Positions 30,141 through 40,725 of a stretch of 64,000 bases of DNA are shown piece after piece. The position numbers and the translations under genes were made by a program. Numbering within the stretch: position 1 is the stretch's first letter; every line of letters starts with the position of its first letter. The notes under the pieces are model-generated. The model searched no databases and had not been told where the DNA came from. It saw only the letters and a program-made list of their open reading frames with translations. The stretch lies in contig NZ_CP109901.1 in NCBI RefSeq assembly GCF_033095805.1, forward strand, positions 1,302,001-1,366,000. The letters are read 5' to 3'. The DNA is from Serratia sp. UGAL515B_01 (GTDB lineage: Bacteria > Pseudomonadota > Gammaproteobacteria > Enterobacterales > Enterobacteriaceae).

Positions 30141-32272
30141 CGCGTGTTCTCTATTTGTGCATTAAGTGCTGTCAATTCAGGCAACAATTCGAGCACTAAG
30201 CCAATTTGCTGCAACACCAGTTGTTCTTTGCTTTCTGGATCAGCAACCAGTAATTTAATTCTCTCTGATAGGTTCTCAAGAGTTTGAGTAATACGTAGCT
30301 GATCTTGTTTTTCATAGTGTAATGCATCGTCAACAAAGCATACCGCGTCATTAAGCAAATTTAGTACGGCGGAGTTTTTCAGACGTTCACGATGCGCTCC
30401 GAGGGCTGAAATATAACTAAGAAAAATATGATTAAGACATAACAGGCGAAACGCGACATCCTGAAAGGCTTTGTCCACTTTAGGGTCTACCGACATGTTA
30501 GAGATCACAGAAGCTAGTTCACCATCACTGTTATGCGCATCGCGGCGTGCGATACGATAAGGCAAACTGTTATCTTTGCCCTGATGGTATTGCACCATGA
30601 TCGCATCAAGGTAGCGGCAATTGGCATTCAATGTTCTGCGAACAATGGCGGGGAGTTGACGAAATTTCCAGTCGGGCCAAATGAAACTCACAGCCGCCCA
30701 GGCTATGGCGCATCCTAACAGAGTATCGTAGATACGCGGGGCAGCAACTTCGAATCCTTCTCCCTGCAGGTTAAAGCACAATAAGACCAGTAGGGTAATA
30801 AACATTGTGGCATGGGCATATTGGACGGTACGAAAGACGAAGAACAATACCCCAGAGAGAACGATTAGAATCATCTGCCCCTCTAGCGAGGGCACAAAGT
30901 ACAGTATCGGTAGGCCAATCAAAATGCCCGCCACAGTCCCAATAATGCGTAATGCCAAGCGCCTGCGTGTAGCGTTGTAGTTAGGTTGGCAGACAAACAG
31001 GCTGGTCAGCAGGATCCAGTAACCGTGCTGCATCCCTGTAAGTTTAATGAAAGCATAACCTGTACATAATACTACTGACATGCGTATTGCATGGCGGAAC
31101 AACGCCGATTTTGGTGTCAGATGGCGACTGATGCGCAGGCGAATATCGCTCCAGCCAGTGATCCTATCGTCTGAGAGACTATTTTCCTCCTGTTGTCCGT
31201 TAGCTAATGTCTGTTCTGACTCTATATTGGCTAATTGAGCGTCAATGGCTCGTAAGTTCTTTAGCAGATGAGAAAGTGCCTTGCTCAGATCATGATTTTC
31301 GGCGGTTACGGCAACTTGGGTCAATGCTTCTTCTATACGGCTGAACACGGTATCAAAACGTGCGTTATGAAGGTATTTTTGGCGCAACAGTATAGATTGG
31401 GCTAGCTGTTGGCAGGCGCGTGCTTGCAAGGTTAACAACCGTTGAAAGCGAAACAAAATATCGCTGTGACGGAATTGCTGGCTTAATGCCTGATACTGCA
31501 CATGAGAAGAACTGGCACGTTCATGGATATCTTGCGCAATGAAATAGTATTGCAGTGCCCTACGAGTTCCACGCTGTCCTCTATCTCCTTTTAGACGAGT
31601 GAGCAGCGAGGCTTTGGTTTGGTTTAATGTTGTGACTAACATAGCGTTCGCCATCGCGAGATCCATCCAAGGGAGGTCGTTATTGTGTTCGGCATCAGGG
31701 TCGAACAGATTAGCTTTGGCATCCAGATAACTAGCTAACTGTTGATAACAGCGCGCAAGGTTTTCTTGTAATGGTTTGATTGGGAATAGTAAATGACCGA
31801 ACAGCGTCAACAAATTGTACCAGACAGCGCCGATAATCAGTAGGGTGGGTTGCTGATACCAAGCGTTATACATCGAAGTACCTAGCATGGTATAGATAGC
31901 AATCAACAATGCACCAAAAGCTATAGTGGCGTAACGTTGCCCCAACGCACCTAACAAGATGAACGTGCAGGTTGAGGTAGTCAGTCCAATCGCGAATAGC
32001 CAAGGGTAAGAAAACAATAACTCAATAGAGGCTGAGGCGATAAAAAAGCAGATTAACGTGATTAGCAGGTTACGCAATCTGCCTGCTAATCGGTCGTCTA
32101 AATCAGCCAGAGCCGCAGCAACAACACCCAGTGTGAGTGGGATAGTCAGTTTAGGTATCCCCAACCACCACGGTACCAGCACAGCCCCTGCCAGAGCGAT
32201 GAAGATCCGCAGATTGTAAAGCAGGTTGCTGTTATAGGTATAACGTCGAATTGCCGGTACAAAAGCGAACAC
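30137..32272 (-). CDS. yccS: FUSC-family inner membrane protein YccS
   Basis: Inner-membrane protein of the fusaric-acid-resistance (FUSC/YccS) family; substrate unknown. About 711 residues. Two blocks of hydrophobic helices (about residues 15-170 and 385-505) flank a long helical cytoplasmic region. The frame is open for 74 more codons, but they overlap yccF. I place the start at a GTG (32272) preceded by AGGAA, giving MFAFVPAIRRYTYN, which aligns with the E. coli start. Confidence 0.9.
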   Translation of the reverse strand: MFAFVPAIRRYTYNSNLLYNLRIFIALAGAVLVPWWLGIPKLTIPLTLGVVAAALADLDDRLAGRLRNLLITLICFFIASASIELLFSYPWLFAIGLTTSTCTFILLGALGQRYATIAFGALLIAIYTMLGTSMYNAWYQQPTLLIIGAVWYNLLTLFGHLLFPIKPLQENLARCYQQLASYLDAKANLFDPDAEHNNDLPWMDLAMANAMLVTTLNQTKASLLTRLKGDRGQRGTRRALQYYFIAQDIHERASSSHVQYQALSQQFRHSDILFRFQRLLTLQARACQQLAQSILLRQKYLHNARFDTVFSRIEEALTQVAVTAENHDLSKALSHLLKNLRAIDAQLANIESEQTLANGQQEENSLSDDRITGWSDIRLRISRHLTPKSALFRHAIRMSVVLCTGYAFIKLTGMQHGYWILLTSLFVCQPNYNATRRRLALRIIGTVAGILIGLPILYFVPSLEGQMILIVLSGVLFFVFRTVQYAHATMFITLLVLLCFNLQGEGFEVAAPRIYDTLLGCAIAWAAVSFIWPDWKFRQLPAIVRRTLNANCRYLDAIMVQYHQGKDNSLPYRIARRDAHNSDGELASVISNMSVDPKVDKAFQDVAFRLLCLNHIFLSYISALGAHRERLKNSAVLNLLNDAVCFVDDALHYEKQDQLRITQTLENLSERIKLLVADPESKEQLVLQQIGLVLELLPELTALNAQIENTR

Positions 32273-32297
32273 AAAAAATTCCTGAAGTGGATAAAAA

Positions 32298-32750
32298 TTA
32301 ACGTTTGTGATACTGGCGACGCGCATTTTCTGTCCGTACTTGTTGCGCGAATTCAACGGAAACGACACGGCGGCCGACAGGCCAAAGTGCAATGGCCGCA
32401 ATCTTAAAGTTGGTGATGCCGACAGGGATACCGATGATGGTAATGCATTGGGCAATACCAGCGACGATATGCGACAAACACAACCACCAGCCAAACAGTA
32501 CGAACCAAACGATGTTTAGCAAAGAGCCACCTGTCGCTAATAGGGCGTTACTTTTCTCAGGGTAGAGCTCATCCACATGAATCGCCTCGTTGCCAAACGG
32601 CAGGAAGGAAAGTTTTGTAATTTCCCAGCAAGAGCGTGTCAATGGTAAGGTAACAATCAGCACAATGCTGAAAAAGGTAGCAATCAACCAGCCTAGGGTA
32701 GTGAAAAAACCGCCTAAAACAAAATTAAGAACATTCAATACGGTACGCAT
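32298..32750 (-). CDS. yccF: Inner membrane protein YccF
   Basis: Small inner-membrane protein of the YccF domain family, of unknown function. The 150 residues carry two copies of the YccF motif, each with a hydrophobic stretch followed by a polar loop (TLGWLIATFFSIVLIVTLPL; GIAQCITIIGIPVGITNF). Starts three or six codons upstream are also possible; MRTVLNVLNFVLGG matches E. coli. It lies 25 bp ahead of yccS and is likely co-transcribed with it. Confidence 0.92.
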   Translation of the reverse strand: MRTVLNVLNFVLGGFFTTLGWLIATFFSIVLIVTLPLTRSCWEITKLSFLPFGNEAIHVDELYPEKSNALLATGGSLLNIVWFVLFGWWLCLSHIVAGIAQCITIIGIPVGITNFKIAAIALWPVGRRVVSVEFAQQVRTENARRQYHKR

Positions 32751-32908
32751 AGTTGTCATTTTACTCAAATAAATGTTAGCCGAAGCACGGAGGGTGTTTT
32801 AACTATTATAGCCTTGAAACTATTCTATCCTTTTTTAAACGCTAGAGTGCCACTGCTTATAGCGGGTAAACTGGTGATAGTCATCTCAACATTTCATGGC
32901 GTGAGCAT

Positions 32909-34963
32909 ATGGAACTTAAAGCAACATCGCTGGGTAAACACCTGGCGCAGCATCCCTATAATCGCGTGCGGTTGTTGCATGCTGGCGTTGAGGTCAGTGG
33001 AGAGAATCATGAGTACCTTATCCCTTTCAATCAGTTGATTCAGATACGGTGCAAACGCGGCATTGTATGGGGGGAGCTTGAGTTTGAACTCCCTGATGAG
33101 AAAGTGGTTCGGCTGCATGGTACTGAATGGCAGGAAACTCAGCGTTTTTATCATCATCTTCAGCAATCTTGGCAGAATTGGAGTGCCGAGATGAGTGAGA
33201 TCAGTGCCGTTGTTTTGCAACAACAGATAGAGCAGATTCAGCATATTGAGCTGCAGGACAAATGGTTCAAGCGCAGTGAGCTGGGCAAATTACAGCAACA
33301 GATCTGCCAGTCGTTTGCCGCATTGCCTATGCCATTGGTCCGATTGGATGAGTTTGATCGGTGCCGTGACAGTTATCATTTATGTTTGCAGTGGTTACAG
33401 AAGGGACATCAGAAGGTAGCATTGAGAAACATGCGGTGGGGTGAGCATCTGTTGGATCTCCACCAGAATTTTTTCCAAACGATTGAAACTTCTCCATTAA
33501 ATAAATCGCAAAGCTTAGCTGTCGTGAATGGCGAAGATAACGTGTTGGTTCTTGCTGGCGCAGGCAGTGGTAAAACATCTGTGCTGGTCGCTCGTGCGGG
33601 TTGGCTGTTGTATCGACAAGAAGCTGAGCCAGATCAAATATTACTTCTGGCATTTGGGCGAAAAGCAGCCCAAGAAATGAATGAACGCATTCAGGAGCGT
33701 CTAGGGCATGTGGCAATCACGGCTAAAACTTTCCATGCGTTAGCACTGCAGATAATTCAGGAAGGCAGTCGCAAAGTACCTAACATCAGCAATCTGGAAA
33801 GTGACAGCAAAGCGCGCCGTGCTTTGCTGATAAAAAACTGGCAACAGCAATGTGCTGATAAAAAAACACATGCCAAAAGTTGGCGACAATGGTTAACGGA
33901 AGAACTTGGGTGGGAACTTCCAGAAGGAGATTTCTGGTGCGACTCACAGTTGGCTGAGCGTTTGAGTCCGCGTCTTGAACGTTGGTTAAGTTTGATGCGA
34001 ACACATGGCGGCAGCCAGGCTGAAATGATAGAGCAGGCTGACGAGGAAACTCGCGATCTGTTCGCGAAGCGTGTCCGCCTTATGGCGCCGTTGTTGAAAG
34101 CTTGGAAATCGGCATTGAAAGATGAAGGTGCTGTCGACTTTGCCGGATTGATCCATCAAGCCGTGAACATTCTGGAGAAAGGACGCTTCATCAGCCCGTG
34201 GAAGCATATTTTGGTCGATGAGTTTCAAGATATTTCGCCGCAACGAGCGCAATTATTAGCGGCACTACGAAAGCAGAACAAGCAAACTAACCTCTTTGCC
34301 GTTGGGGATGATTGGCAAGCCATTTATCGTTTTAGCGGTGCCGAGTTGTCGCTGACTACCGCGTTTAAAGAGAATTTTGGTGAGGGAGCTCAGTGTGCAC
34401 TGGATACCACCTATCGCTTTAACGATCGTATCGGCGATATTGCCAATCGTTTTGTACAACAGAATCCGTACCAACTGAAGAAACCGCTAAACAGCCTGAC
34501 CAGAGGCAATAAAAAGTCGCTCATCATTTTGCCGCAGGAACAGTTAGAAAGCTTGCTGGATAAGATAAGCGGTTATGCAAAACCGGAAGAGCGAATTTTG
34601 GTGTTGGCACGTTATCACCATCTTAAGCCTGAGCTATTACAAAAGGCAGTGACACGTTGGCCGAAGCTTAATATTGAATTTATGACTATTCATGCCAGTA
34701 AAGGGCAGCAGGCTGAATACGCCATTATTGTCGGATTATCCGATGGCAACGACGGGTTTCCAGCAGCCACCCGCGAGTCTGTGCTTGAGCGTGTGTTACT
34801 GCCACAACCAGAGGATTACCCTGATGCAGAGGAAAGGCGGTTACTATATGTTGCACTTACCCGTGCTAGGCACCAAGTATGGTTGCTTCAGGATCGAGAA
34901 AGCCCTTCAGTGTTCGTTGAGCAATTGCAGAGTATCGGCGTCCCCTTTCAGAGAAGACCTTGA
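32909..34963 (+). CDS. helD: DNA helicase IV
   Basis: Superfamily 1 3'-5' DNA helicase of the UvrD/Rep group. The 684 residues match E. coli HelD in length. After an N-terminal region of about 195 residues, the helicase motifs are clear: I LVLAGAGSGKTS, Ia LLLAFGRKAAQEM, II ILVDEFQDIS, III AVGDDWQAIYRF, V TIHASKGQQAEY and VI LLYVALTRAR. It is divergent from yccF. A long hairpin overlaps its stop codon. Confidence 0.96.
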   Translation: MELKATSLGKHLAQHPYNRVRLLHAGVEVSGENHEYLIPFNQLIQIRCKRGIVWGELEFELPDEKVVRLHGTEWQETQRFYHHLQQSWQNWSAEMSEISAVVLQQQIEQIQHIELQDKWFKRSELGKLQQQICQSFAALPMPLVRLDEFDRCRDSYHLCLQWLQKGHQKVALRNMRWGEHLLDLHQNFFQTIETSPLNKSQSLAVVNGEDNVLVLAGAGSGKTSVLVARAGWLLYRQEAEPDQILLLAFGRKAAQEMNERIQERLGHVAITAKTFHALALQIIQEGSRKVPNISNLESDSKARRALLIKNWQQQCADKKTHAKSWRQWLTEELGWELPEGDFWCDSQLAERLSPRLERWLSLMRTHGGSQAEMIEQADEETRDLFAKRVRLMAPLLKAWKSALKDEGAVDFAGLIHQAVNILEKGRFISPWKHILVDEFQDISPQRAQLLAALRKQNKQTNLFAVGDDWQAIYRFSGAELSLTTAFKENFGEGAQCALDTTYRFNDRIGDIANRFVQQNPYQLKKPLNSLTRGNKKSLIILPQEQLESLLDKISGYAKPEERILVLARYHHLKPELLQKAVTRWPKLNIEFMTIHASKGQQAEYAIIVGLSDGNDGFPAATRESVLERVLLPQPEDYPDAEERRLLYVALTRARHQVWLLQDRESPSVFVEQLQSIGVPFQRRP

Positions 34964-34989
34964 CTGACATTCCTGTCAGTCAAGGTCTT
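34954..34989. terminator. Convergent terminator of helD and mgsA
   Basis: A 16-bp perfect stem (34954-34969 with 34974-34989, loop TTCC) spans the helD stop codon and ends 5 bp short of the mgsA stop. No long T-run follows. Confidence 0.6.
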
Positions 34990-34994
34990 GGCGA

Positions 34995-35453
34995 TTATTT
35001 CAGACGTTCTTCAAGGTACTTTTCGTAATCTGGGATGGCGATTTCTACCTCGCGTTTGAACAGTGAAGAGTCGACAAGGAAGTCAGCGGTAGAGCGGTTG
35101 GTTGCAACTGGGATATTCCATACTGTTGCCAAGCGTAATAATGCTTTGACATCGGGATCGTGTGGTACAGCGTTTAGCGGATCCCAGAAAAAGATCAACA
35201 TATCTATCTTGCCTTCGGAGATCATCGCACCTATTTGCTGATCACCCCCCATTGGGCCACTCAGCATGCTCTGAACGGGTATCCCGCTGGTCCGCTGGAT
35301 CAGATTCCCTGTAGTGCCGGTTGCATACAGCTGGTGCAGGGCAAGTAATGCTTTGTTGTCTTCAACCCAATCAAGCAAAGCTTGCTTCCGATGATCGTGG
35401 GCAACTAGCGCAATGTGCTTGCGCGAAGCGATGGTACGAGTGGTCTGTTTCAT
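34995..35453 (-). CDS. mgsA: Methylglyoxal synthase
   Basis: Converts dihydroxyacetone phosphate to methylglyoxal and phosphate, a bypass of lower glycolysis under phosphate limitation. It has 152 residues, as in E. coli. Visible are [17 protein letters not shown], the phosphate-binding TGTTGNLI loop, the [12 protein letters not shown] segment and [14 protein letters not shown], which hold the catalytic aspartate and histidine residues. Confidence 0.96.
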   Translation of the reverse strand: MKQTTRTIASRKHIALVAHDHRKQALLDWVEDNKALLALHQLYATGTTGNLIQRTSGIPVQSMLSGPMGGDQQIGAMISEGKIDMLIFFWDPLNAVPHDPDVKALLRLATVWNIPVATNRSTADFLVDSSLFKREVEIAIPDYEKYLEERLK

Positions 35454-35607
35454 CGTTTTATCCTAGGCAAACTAGATGATTTACCTACAGATTACTGAAA
35501 CAACCATTTACTGCCTAGAAGAAACACTGGGAAATACGAAGGTAAGGGATGTAATCTAATGTGCCTGACGCTTTTTAACTCATGTGATGACTTCTGAGGT
35601 TGCTGCT

Positions 35608-36133
35608 TTATGTTCCTGCGACGCGGCGCTGGGCATTGTCACTAAGATGTACCAACGTAGGCAATGGCGCTTGGTGGTTCTGACTATTATAATCTGCGAT
35701 AAACCTTTCGAGATCGCCCTCATCGAGCAATGATTTCAAAGTTAACACATCACTTTTTATCGGTAGAACCTTACCAACTATATCAAGAACCTTATAATTC
35801 GGGTCGTTATCGAAACGCTTTCCGTCGCGGACACTCTCGATATGAGGCAATTCAATTGCCACTGAACTGACATTTGGGCTATCAAAGACGACAATCAGCG
35901 GTGAAGAAGCATAGGGAACTTGAGTGTTGGGGTCTTTACGAACGGATTTGGTAACTTTAAACATGTCCAGCGCCTAATTCCAAATTATCGGCACCTTTAA
36001 GCAACGAACCCGTTATCTTTTTGCCGTCGACCATCATTAAATCGATGTCCGGAGAGAGTTTAAGCGTGGTGGCCGCTGCCGATAAGTTCAACGACAGAGC
36101 AAGTAGCCCCATGAGCACCAGATTAAATTTCAT
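35608..36133 (-). pseudogene. yccT: Frameshifted YccT/CsgI-type curli inhibitor
   Basis: DUF2057 periplasmic protein; E. coli YccT (CsgI) restrains curli formation. The first frame gives a signal peptide and [18 protein letters not shown], ending GAGHV at a premature TAA near 35957. The second frame resumes at [15 protein letters not shown] and runs to a stop at 35608, about 50 residues short of the E. coli length. The segment joining the two frames is shortened, as if a few bases were lost. It lies in the usual place between mgsA and yccU. Confidence 0.75.
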
Positions 36134-36333
36134 TGTTACTTCCTTCTCGCGGTGCACTCTGTACGGTTATCGCACCAGGGCATTAATGCTTTATGGCAGC
36201 TTTTAATTTTCATTTGTACATACCTTGAAAACATTTGAAACATAAAGGTAAGGGTTATAGCTTAAAAGAATACTTGACAGAGAGTGTTCGATTACACTAA
36301 GAAAAACGCGTTTCTGCGAACACGGGAGAAAAA

Positions 36334-36747
36334 ATGCAAGACAATGAAATCTATAATGTTCTGAAACAGGTCAAAACAATCGCGTTAGTAGGGGCGAGCG
36401 ATAATCCAGGTCGCCCAAGTTATGGCGTCATGGCTTATCTATTGGCGCAGGGTTACCAAGTGACGCCGGTCAGCCCAAAACTTGCAGGTCAGAAACTGCT
36501 AGGCAACACGGTTTACGCTAAATTGGAAGATATTCCACATTCTGTCGACATGGTGGATGTGTTCCGTAATTCCGAGGCTGCATTCGGCGTGGCACAAGAA
36601 GCAATAGCGATTGGTGCTAAGGTGTTGTGGTTACAGATTGGCGTGTTCAATGAGCAGGCTGCGGTGCTGGCAAGGGATGCTGGAGTGAAAGTGATTATGG
36701 ATCGCTGTCCAAAAATCGAGATCCCGCGATTGGGGCTTCAACACTAA
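36334..36747 (+). CDS. yccU: CoA-binding protein YccU
   Basis: Small CoA_binding-domain protein with a Rossmann fold, of unknown role. It has 137 residues, the E. coli length. The nucleotide loop [17 protein letters not shown] and the [21 protein letters not shown] segment match the family. The conserved C-terminal [13 protein letters not shown] is present. It is convergent with hspQ over a shared terminator. Confidence 0.94.
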   Translation: MQDNEIYNVLKQVKTIALVGASDNPGRPSYGVMAYLLAQGYQVTPVSPKLAGQKLLGNTVYAKLEDIPHSVDMVDVFRNSEAAFGVAQEAIAIGAKVLWLQIGVFNEQAAVLARDAGVKVIMDRCPKIEIPRLGLQH

Positions 36748-36756
36748 TTAGATAAA

Positions 36757-36787
36757 GAAAGGGCTTAGCTTCATGCTAAGCCCTTTC
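36757..36787. terminator. Terminator between yccU and hspQ
   Basis: A 13-bp perfect stem (36757-36769 with 36775-36787, loop TTCAT) lies between the convergent genes. A-rich DNA on the left and TGTTT on the right allow use in both directions. Confidence 0.75.
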
Positions 36788-36808
36788 GTGTTTCTCAGGT
36801 TGAGCCGT

Positions 36809-37126
36809 TTAGTTACGCAGGCGTGGCGCCTGTAACTGATGACGAATAGACTCTGCCAACTCATCGAGTGATGGTTGTTCGGGGTGTGCATTCTGGAGTT
36901 CACCTGCCAGCTGCACCTCCGCCAGATAAGTATGGACCGGTTGGCCTTCTTCATTTTCCATTACTACGTGATACCAAGGCGCGAGTCTTAACTCTTCATT
37001 TGCACCAATATCGTCTGCTTTTGGTTGTTCCAACGAGTATTCTGGGTCGATATCTATAACCACACCCAAATACCCTAGCAATTTATGACGAACCTGCTGC
37101 CCGATACCGAATTTGCTGACAATCAT
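36809..37126 (-). CDS. hspQ: Heat shock protein HspQ
   Basis: Hemimethylated-DNA-binding YccV-like protein. In enterobacteria it is heat-inducible and acts as a specificity factor and substrate of Lon. The 105-residue product starts [21 protein letters not shown] and has [22 protein letters not shown], the core of the family. An AGGAGGTC ribosome-binding site precedes the ATG. Confidence 0.95.
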   Translation of the reverse strand: MIVSKFGIGQQVRHKLLGYLGVVIDIDPEYSLEQPKADDIGANEELRLAPWYHVVMENEEGQPVHTYLAEVQLAGELQNAHPEQPSLDELAESIRHQLQAPRLRN

Positions 37127-37186
37127 GATGACCTCCTGAGAAACAGTGATTGCTCTCGATATGAGGGCAAAACAGCGTATTTCAAG

Positions 37187-38371
37187 TTACATCACCCGAC
37201 ACGCAAAACCTTTCAGATACAAACCTTCAGGATAAGTCGCGATAACCGGATGGTCGGCAGCCTGTCGGAACTGTTCTATAAATTGTATATCACATCCGGC
37301 ATCTACAGCGGCATCAGCCAAAATTTTCTGGAATAAATCGGTTGGCATCAGACCTGAGCAGGAGAAACTGAGCAGGATCCCGCCAGGATTCAGCAGTTGC
37401 ATTGCCAACATATTGATGTCTTTGTAACCGCGGCAGGCGCTGGCCAACTGATTCTTGTTTTCAACAAATTTGGGTGGATCCATGATGATTAGGTCGAATT
37501 TTTCTCCCTGTGTGCGGTAATTTCTCAGCAGTTGGAAGACGTCATCACGAACAAATTCGGCTTTGCTCAAATCCAATTGGTTCAGCTCAACGTTCTGTAT
37601 GGCAATATCCAACGCGGCTTGTGAAGTATCTACGCTAATTACCTGCTGGCAGCCACCCATCAAAGCCGCAACCGTAAAAGCTCCGGTATAAGAGAAACAG
37701 TTTAGAACGCGACGGCCTGCTGAATAACAGCGCGCTGCGAGACGACTGTCTCGCTGGTCGAGATAGAAACCAGTCTTGTGACCGTGCTCAATATCCACCA
37801 GTAGCTTCATACCATGTTCGATAATAGGGAGCAGTGCGGGGGGTAAGGCACCCAAAATTGGGCCTTGTGCTAGCGGCAAGCCTTCTTTCTTACGTACGGA
37901 GACGTCAGAACGTTCGTAAATTGCACAATCGGGATAGCAGTGTTGTAGTGCCGATATTAGAGCGGCACGTTGGTATTCTGCCCCGGCGGAGAGTAACTGC
38001 AAAACCAGAAAGTTTTGAAAACGGTCGATGGTGATCCCGGGCATACCATCGGATTCGCCGGCAATCAGGCGATAACTGTCCAAATTATCGCGTTTTGCCA
38101 ACCAGTTTCGCCAAACTTGAGCTTGCTGCAAGCGGCGTATAAAAAACGCGATATCAATATTTTCATCCTGCTGGAAGCTCCAGACTCGAGCGCGAATTTG
38201 TGATTCTGGAGAATAGGCACCACGCGCTAACCATTTCCCCTGGCTGTCGTAGATATCTATAGTTTCACCAGAAAGAATTTTGCCTTCAATACGTTGAACA
38301 GCACCAGAAAAGACCCATGGATGGCGACGGAGTAAGGACTTTTCACGTCCTTTGGAGAGAAACAGGCGCAT
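37187..38371 (-). CDS. rlmI: 23S rRNA m5C1962 methyltransferase RlmI
   Basis: Methylates C1962 of 23S rRNA using SAM. The 394-residue product has an N-terminal PUA domain ([21 protein letters not shown]), a central EEHEE-like domain, and a C-terminal Rossmann methyltransferase with [19 protein letters not shown] and [10 protein letters not shown]. The catalytic cysteine is in LSFSCSGLM. It ends [17 protein letters not shown], identical to E. coli. Confidence 0.96.
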   Translation of the reverse strand: MRLFLSKGREKSLLRRHPWVFSGAVQRIEGKILSGETIDIYDSQGKWLARGAYSPESQIRARVWSFQQDENIDIAFFIRRLQQAQVWRNWLAKRDNLDSYRLIAGESDGMPGITIDRFQNFLVLQLLSAGAEYQRAALISALQHCYPDCAIYERSDVSVRKKEGLPLAQGPILGALPPALLPIIEHGMKLLVDIEHGHKTGFYLDQRDSRLAARCYSAGRRVLNCFSYTGAFTVAALMGGCQQVISVDTSQAALDIAIQNVELNQLDLSKAEFVRDDVFQLLRNYRTQGEKFDLIIMDPPKFVENKNQLASACRGYKDINMLAMQLLNPGGILLSFSCSGLMPTDLFQKILADAAVDAGCDIQFIEQFRQAADHPVIATYPEGLYLKGFACRVM

Positions 38372-38726
38372 ATTTTTTACCTTTTAAATACAAAACGTTA
38401 AAGCTGATAGGTCAACTATCAGTCAAAATAAGGTCTCAATCACTGGTGTGGTTACATTCATCCGCTTTGTCCATAAATATGGATAATGCGCTATCATCTC
38501 TTTTGATTTATGGGCCTAAAACCATTGTGCAGATTTGCTGTTTCGTAATCCAGCCGTACGAGCGGTTGACATCCTATTTCATTGTGTGATGACGTTGCAG
38601 CGGATCACAACAAGCCGGACAGTTTACGCGATTTTGTCACACAATCCGACATTGTTCTTTCCGCCTGTGGCTAGCCAGAAAAAGCGAGTTTGATTGTGCT
38701 ATTGGGAATACAGCTAGGAGTGGAAT
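38372..38726. other. rlmI-yccX divergent intergenic region
   Basis: A 355-bp gap between divergent genes. A TTGACA (38566-38571), 156 bp ahead of yccX, could be a -35 element, but its -10 partner is poor. I see no gene or repeat. Confidence 0.4.
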
Positions 38727-39005
38727 ATGACACAAATTTGTACTGTTGCGTATGTTTATGGTGTGGTACAAGGCGTAGGGTTTCGTTATAACACCCAGCA
38801 CAAAGCAACGGCATTAGGGGTGACGGGGTATGCCTGTAACCTGGATGATGGTAGTGTAGAAGTGTTGGCCTGCGGTGAGCGAGAGGCTGTTGACCGTTTA
38901 GTTGTATGGCTAAAAAATGGCGGCCCCCGCAATGCACGCGTTGACCGCGTGCTGGTAGAACCGCGAGGATTCGCAGAATATAAAGAATTCAGTATCCGCT
39001 ACTAG
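38727..39005 (+). CDS. yccX: Acylphosphatase
   Basis: Hydrolyses acyl phosphates such as carbamoyl and acetyl phosphate. The 92-residue product shows the two family signatures: [12 protein letters not shown], with the phosphate-binding arginine, and [17 protein letters not shown], with the catalytic asparagine. The length equals E. coli YccX. The TAG stop (39003-39005) overlaps by two bases the outer end of the adjacent MITE-like element. Confidence 0.95.
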   Translation: MTQICTVAYVYGVVQGVGFRYNTQHKATALGVTGYACNLDDGSVEVLACGEREAVDRLVVWLKNGGPRNARVDRVLVEPRGFAEYKEFSIRY

Positions 39006-39275
39006 GCTGTGCCCCTCAATTGCACACGAGCACCGCTGGCGGTAATTTGCGCGCAGAGCAAGGCGTAAACCGCGAGGTTTGGTGGGCCAAATAAGTGGCG
39101 AACAACCCAGTAATGCACGCCAATGGCCCCAGCCCGAAGGGGCGCGCCCAGAAGCCCGTTTTCTGTGTTGTCGGGCTTGAACAGAGGAGAGGGCCACTCT
39201 GCCCTTCACCCTTCGCTTTAATAACGGGCTTGTGGGTCTGCGACGGTACCACGGGCAAATTGAGGGACACAGCCT
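39004..39275. mobile_element. MITE-like element, 272 bp
   Basis: A non-coding insert bounded by imperfect 20-21 bp terminal inverted repeats: AGGCTGTGCCCCTCAATTGC on the left and, read inward on the other strand, AGGCTGTGTCCCTCAATTTGC on the right. Inside is a further hairpin (AGCCCG with CGGGCT near 39147-39177). No transposase is encoded, which fits a MITE mobilised in trans. It fills the gap between the convergent yccX and tusE genes exactly, ending 5 bp from the tusE stop. No clear target duplication is visible. Confidence 0.72.
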
Positions 39276-39280
39276 GGCGT

Positions 39281-39610
39281 TTAGATGCATTTTACCGGTT
39301 TTGGCAGCCCGGCAATTTTCGTTGCCTGCTTTGCCGGGCCTTTGGGAAATAGACGATATAAATATCGGCTGTTGCCTTTCTCCTCACCATATTTTTGCGC
39401 CATCGCTTTTACCAACATTCGAATGGCTGGTGAAGTATTAAACTCTTGATAGAAGTCACGAACAAAACGCACAACTTCCCAGTGTGCTTCGCTAAGTTCG
39501 ATCTCTTCCTGAGCCGCAAGCAAAGGTGCTAACTCTTCGTGCCAATCGGCACTGTTTTTCAGATAGCCTTGGGCATCAGTCTCGATGGTCCGCCCTTCAA
39601 ACTCCAACAT
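39281..39610 (-). CDS. tusE: Sulfurtransferase TusE
   Basis: Last carrier in the TusA-TusBCD-TusE sulfur relay, handing persulfide sulfur to MnmA for 2-thiouridine formation in tRNA wobble positions. The 109-residue product ends [19 protein letters not shown], with the active penultimate cysteine. It also has the DsrC-type core [21 protein letters not shown]. Same length as E. coli TusE. Confidence 0.96.
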   Translation of the reverse strand: MLEFEGRTIETDAQGYLKNSADWHEELAPLLAAQEEIELSEAHWEVVRFVRDFYQEFNTSPAIRMLVKAMAQKYGEEKGNSRYLYRLFPKGPAKQATKIAGLPKPVKCI

Positions 39611-39749
39611 ATTGCCTCGATAACGGGTAATTCATTGCAGGCAACAGTTTAGCAAACTTTTATCTAGGCAAAAATAAAGCACCTTAATCAGTTGATGTCC
39701 AACTTTTGGGGTGCAGTTTATTTATGTTCGTGAGTTGTTAGATCAGAAA

Positions 39750-40409
39750 TCAGTTGCTGCGGGCGAAACCCAGAATACTCAGCAGGCTGATGAACATATT
39801 GTACAGTGACACATACAGGCTTACGGTTGCACGGATATAGTTGGTTTCACCGCCATGAATGATGTTACTGGTTTCCCACAGTATTGCGCCGGCAGAGAAC
39901 AGTATAAACAGCGCACTGATTGCCAGATGCAATGCTGGGATCTGTAGAAACAGGTTGGCGATAACGGCGACCAGCAGCACGACGAAACCGGCCATCAACA
40001 TTCCTGAAAGGAAAGACATGTCCTTACGGGTGGTGAGTACATAGGCTGAACAGCAAAAGAAAACAACGGCTGTTCCTCCTAATGCTAGCATGATCAGATC
40101 GCCAGCACCGGTATTAATGAAAGAACTCAGTATTGGGCCAAGTGCGTACCCCATAAAACCTGTGAAAGCGAAAGCAGCCAGAATACCTGCTGGGCTGTTA
40201 GCCAGTTTGTGAGTCAGGAACATTAACCCATAGAAGCCGACTAACATTAACAGTAACCCTGGCGAGGGTAGACTCAACATGGTACTGACTGTGGCGATCA
40301 ATGCAGAGAAAGCCAAGGTTAGCGAAAGTAGAAAATAGGTATTGCGCAGCACTTTGTGAGTGCTGAGTAACGAATCACGGGAGGGGGATGAGACGATAGT
40401 GCGGTTCAT
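39750..40409 (-). CDS. yccA: BI-1 family FtsH modulator YccA
   Basis: Inner-membrane protein of the Bax-inhibitor-1 family; in E. coli it is a substrate and modulator of the FtsH protease. The 219 residues form about seven hydrophobic helices. The family segments [31 protein letters not shown] and the C-terminal [13 protein letters not shown] are present. A GAGAGATC site precedes the ATG. Confidence 0.94.
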   Translation of the reverse strand: MNRTIVSSPSRDSLLSTHKVLRNTYFLLSLTLAFSALIATVSTMLSLPSPGLLLMLVGFYGLMFLTHKLANSPAGILAAFAFTGFMGYALGPILSSFINTGAGDLIMLALGGTAVVFFCCSAYVLTTRKDMSFLSGMLMAGFVVLLVAVIANLFLQIPALHLAISALFILFSAGAILWETSNIIHGGETNYIRATVSLYVSLYNMFISLLSILGFARSN

Positions 40410-40637
40410 AATGATCTCTCTTATCAGGTCATCACAAAAATTATTATGATCATAGGCAGTGTAGTGATTTGATTAAAGATTGTTTACCAATCTTTACTTT
40501 ATGAGATAACTCCCGATTTGATAAACAGCAATCGGTGTTTTCTTCAGCGAATGGTTGCGGTATGTCTGTTTTTCGCTCGGTTGAACCGTTCCAGACTTTA
40601 CAAGTCGATCGGCTGTGTTTATAGTTTGCGTCATCGC

Positions 40638-40725
40638 GGAGGGGTGGCCGAGTGGCTGAAGGCAACGGTCTTGAAAACCGTCGACGGGAAACCGTTCCAG
40701 AGTTCGAATCTCTGCTCCTCCGCCA
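40638..40725 (+). tRNA. serT: tRNA-Ser (anticodon UGA)
   Basis: An 88-base gene with a 7-bp acceptor stem (GGAGGGG with CTCCTCC, one G:U), a D-arm GTGGCCGAGTGGCTGAAGGC, and an anticodon loop CTTGAAA giving UGA. It has a long variable arm (CGACGGGAAACCGTT), TTCGAATC in the T-loop and an encoded CCA. It is downstream of yccA like E. coli serT. Its 3' end borders integrase remains, so it probably served as an attachment site. Confidence 0.96.
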
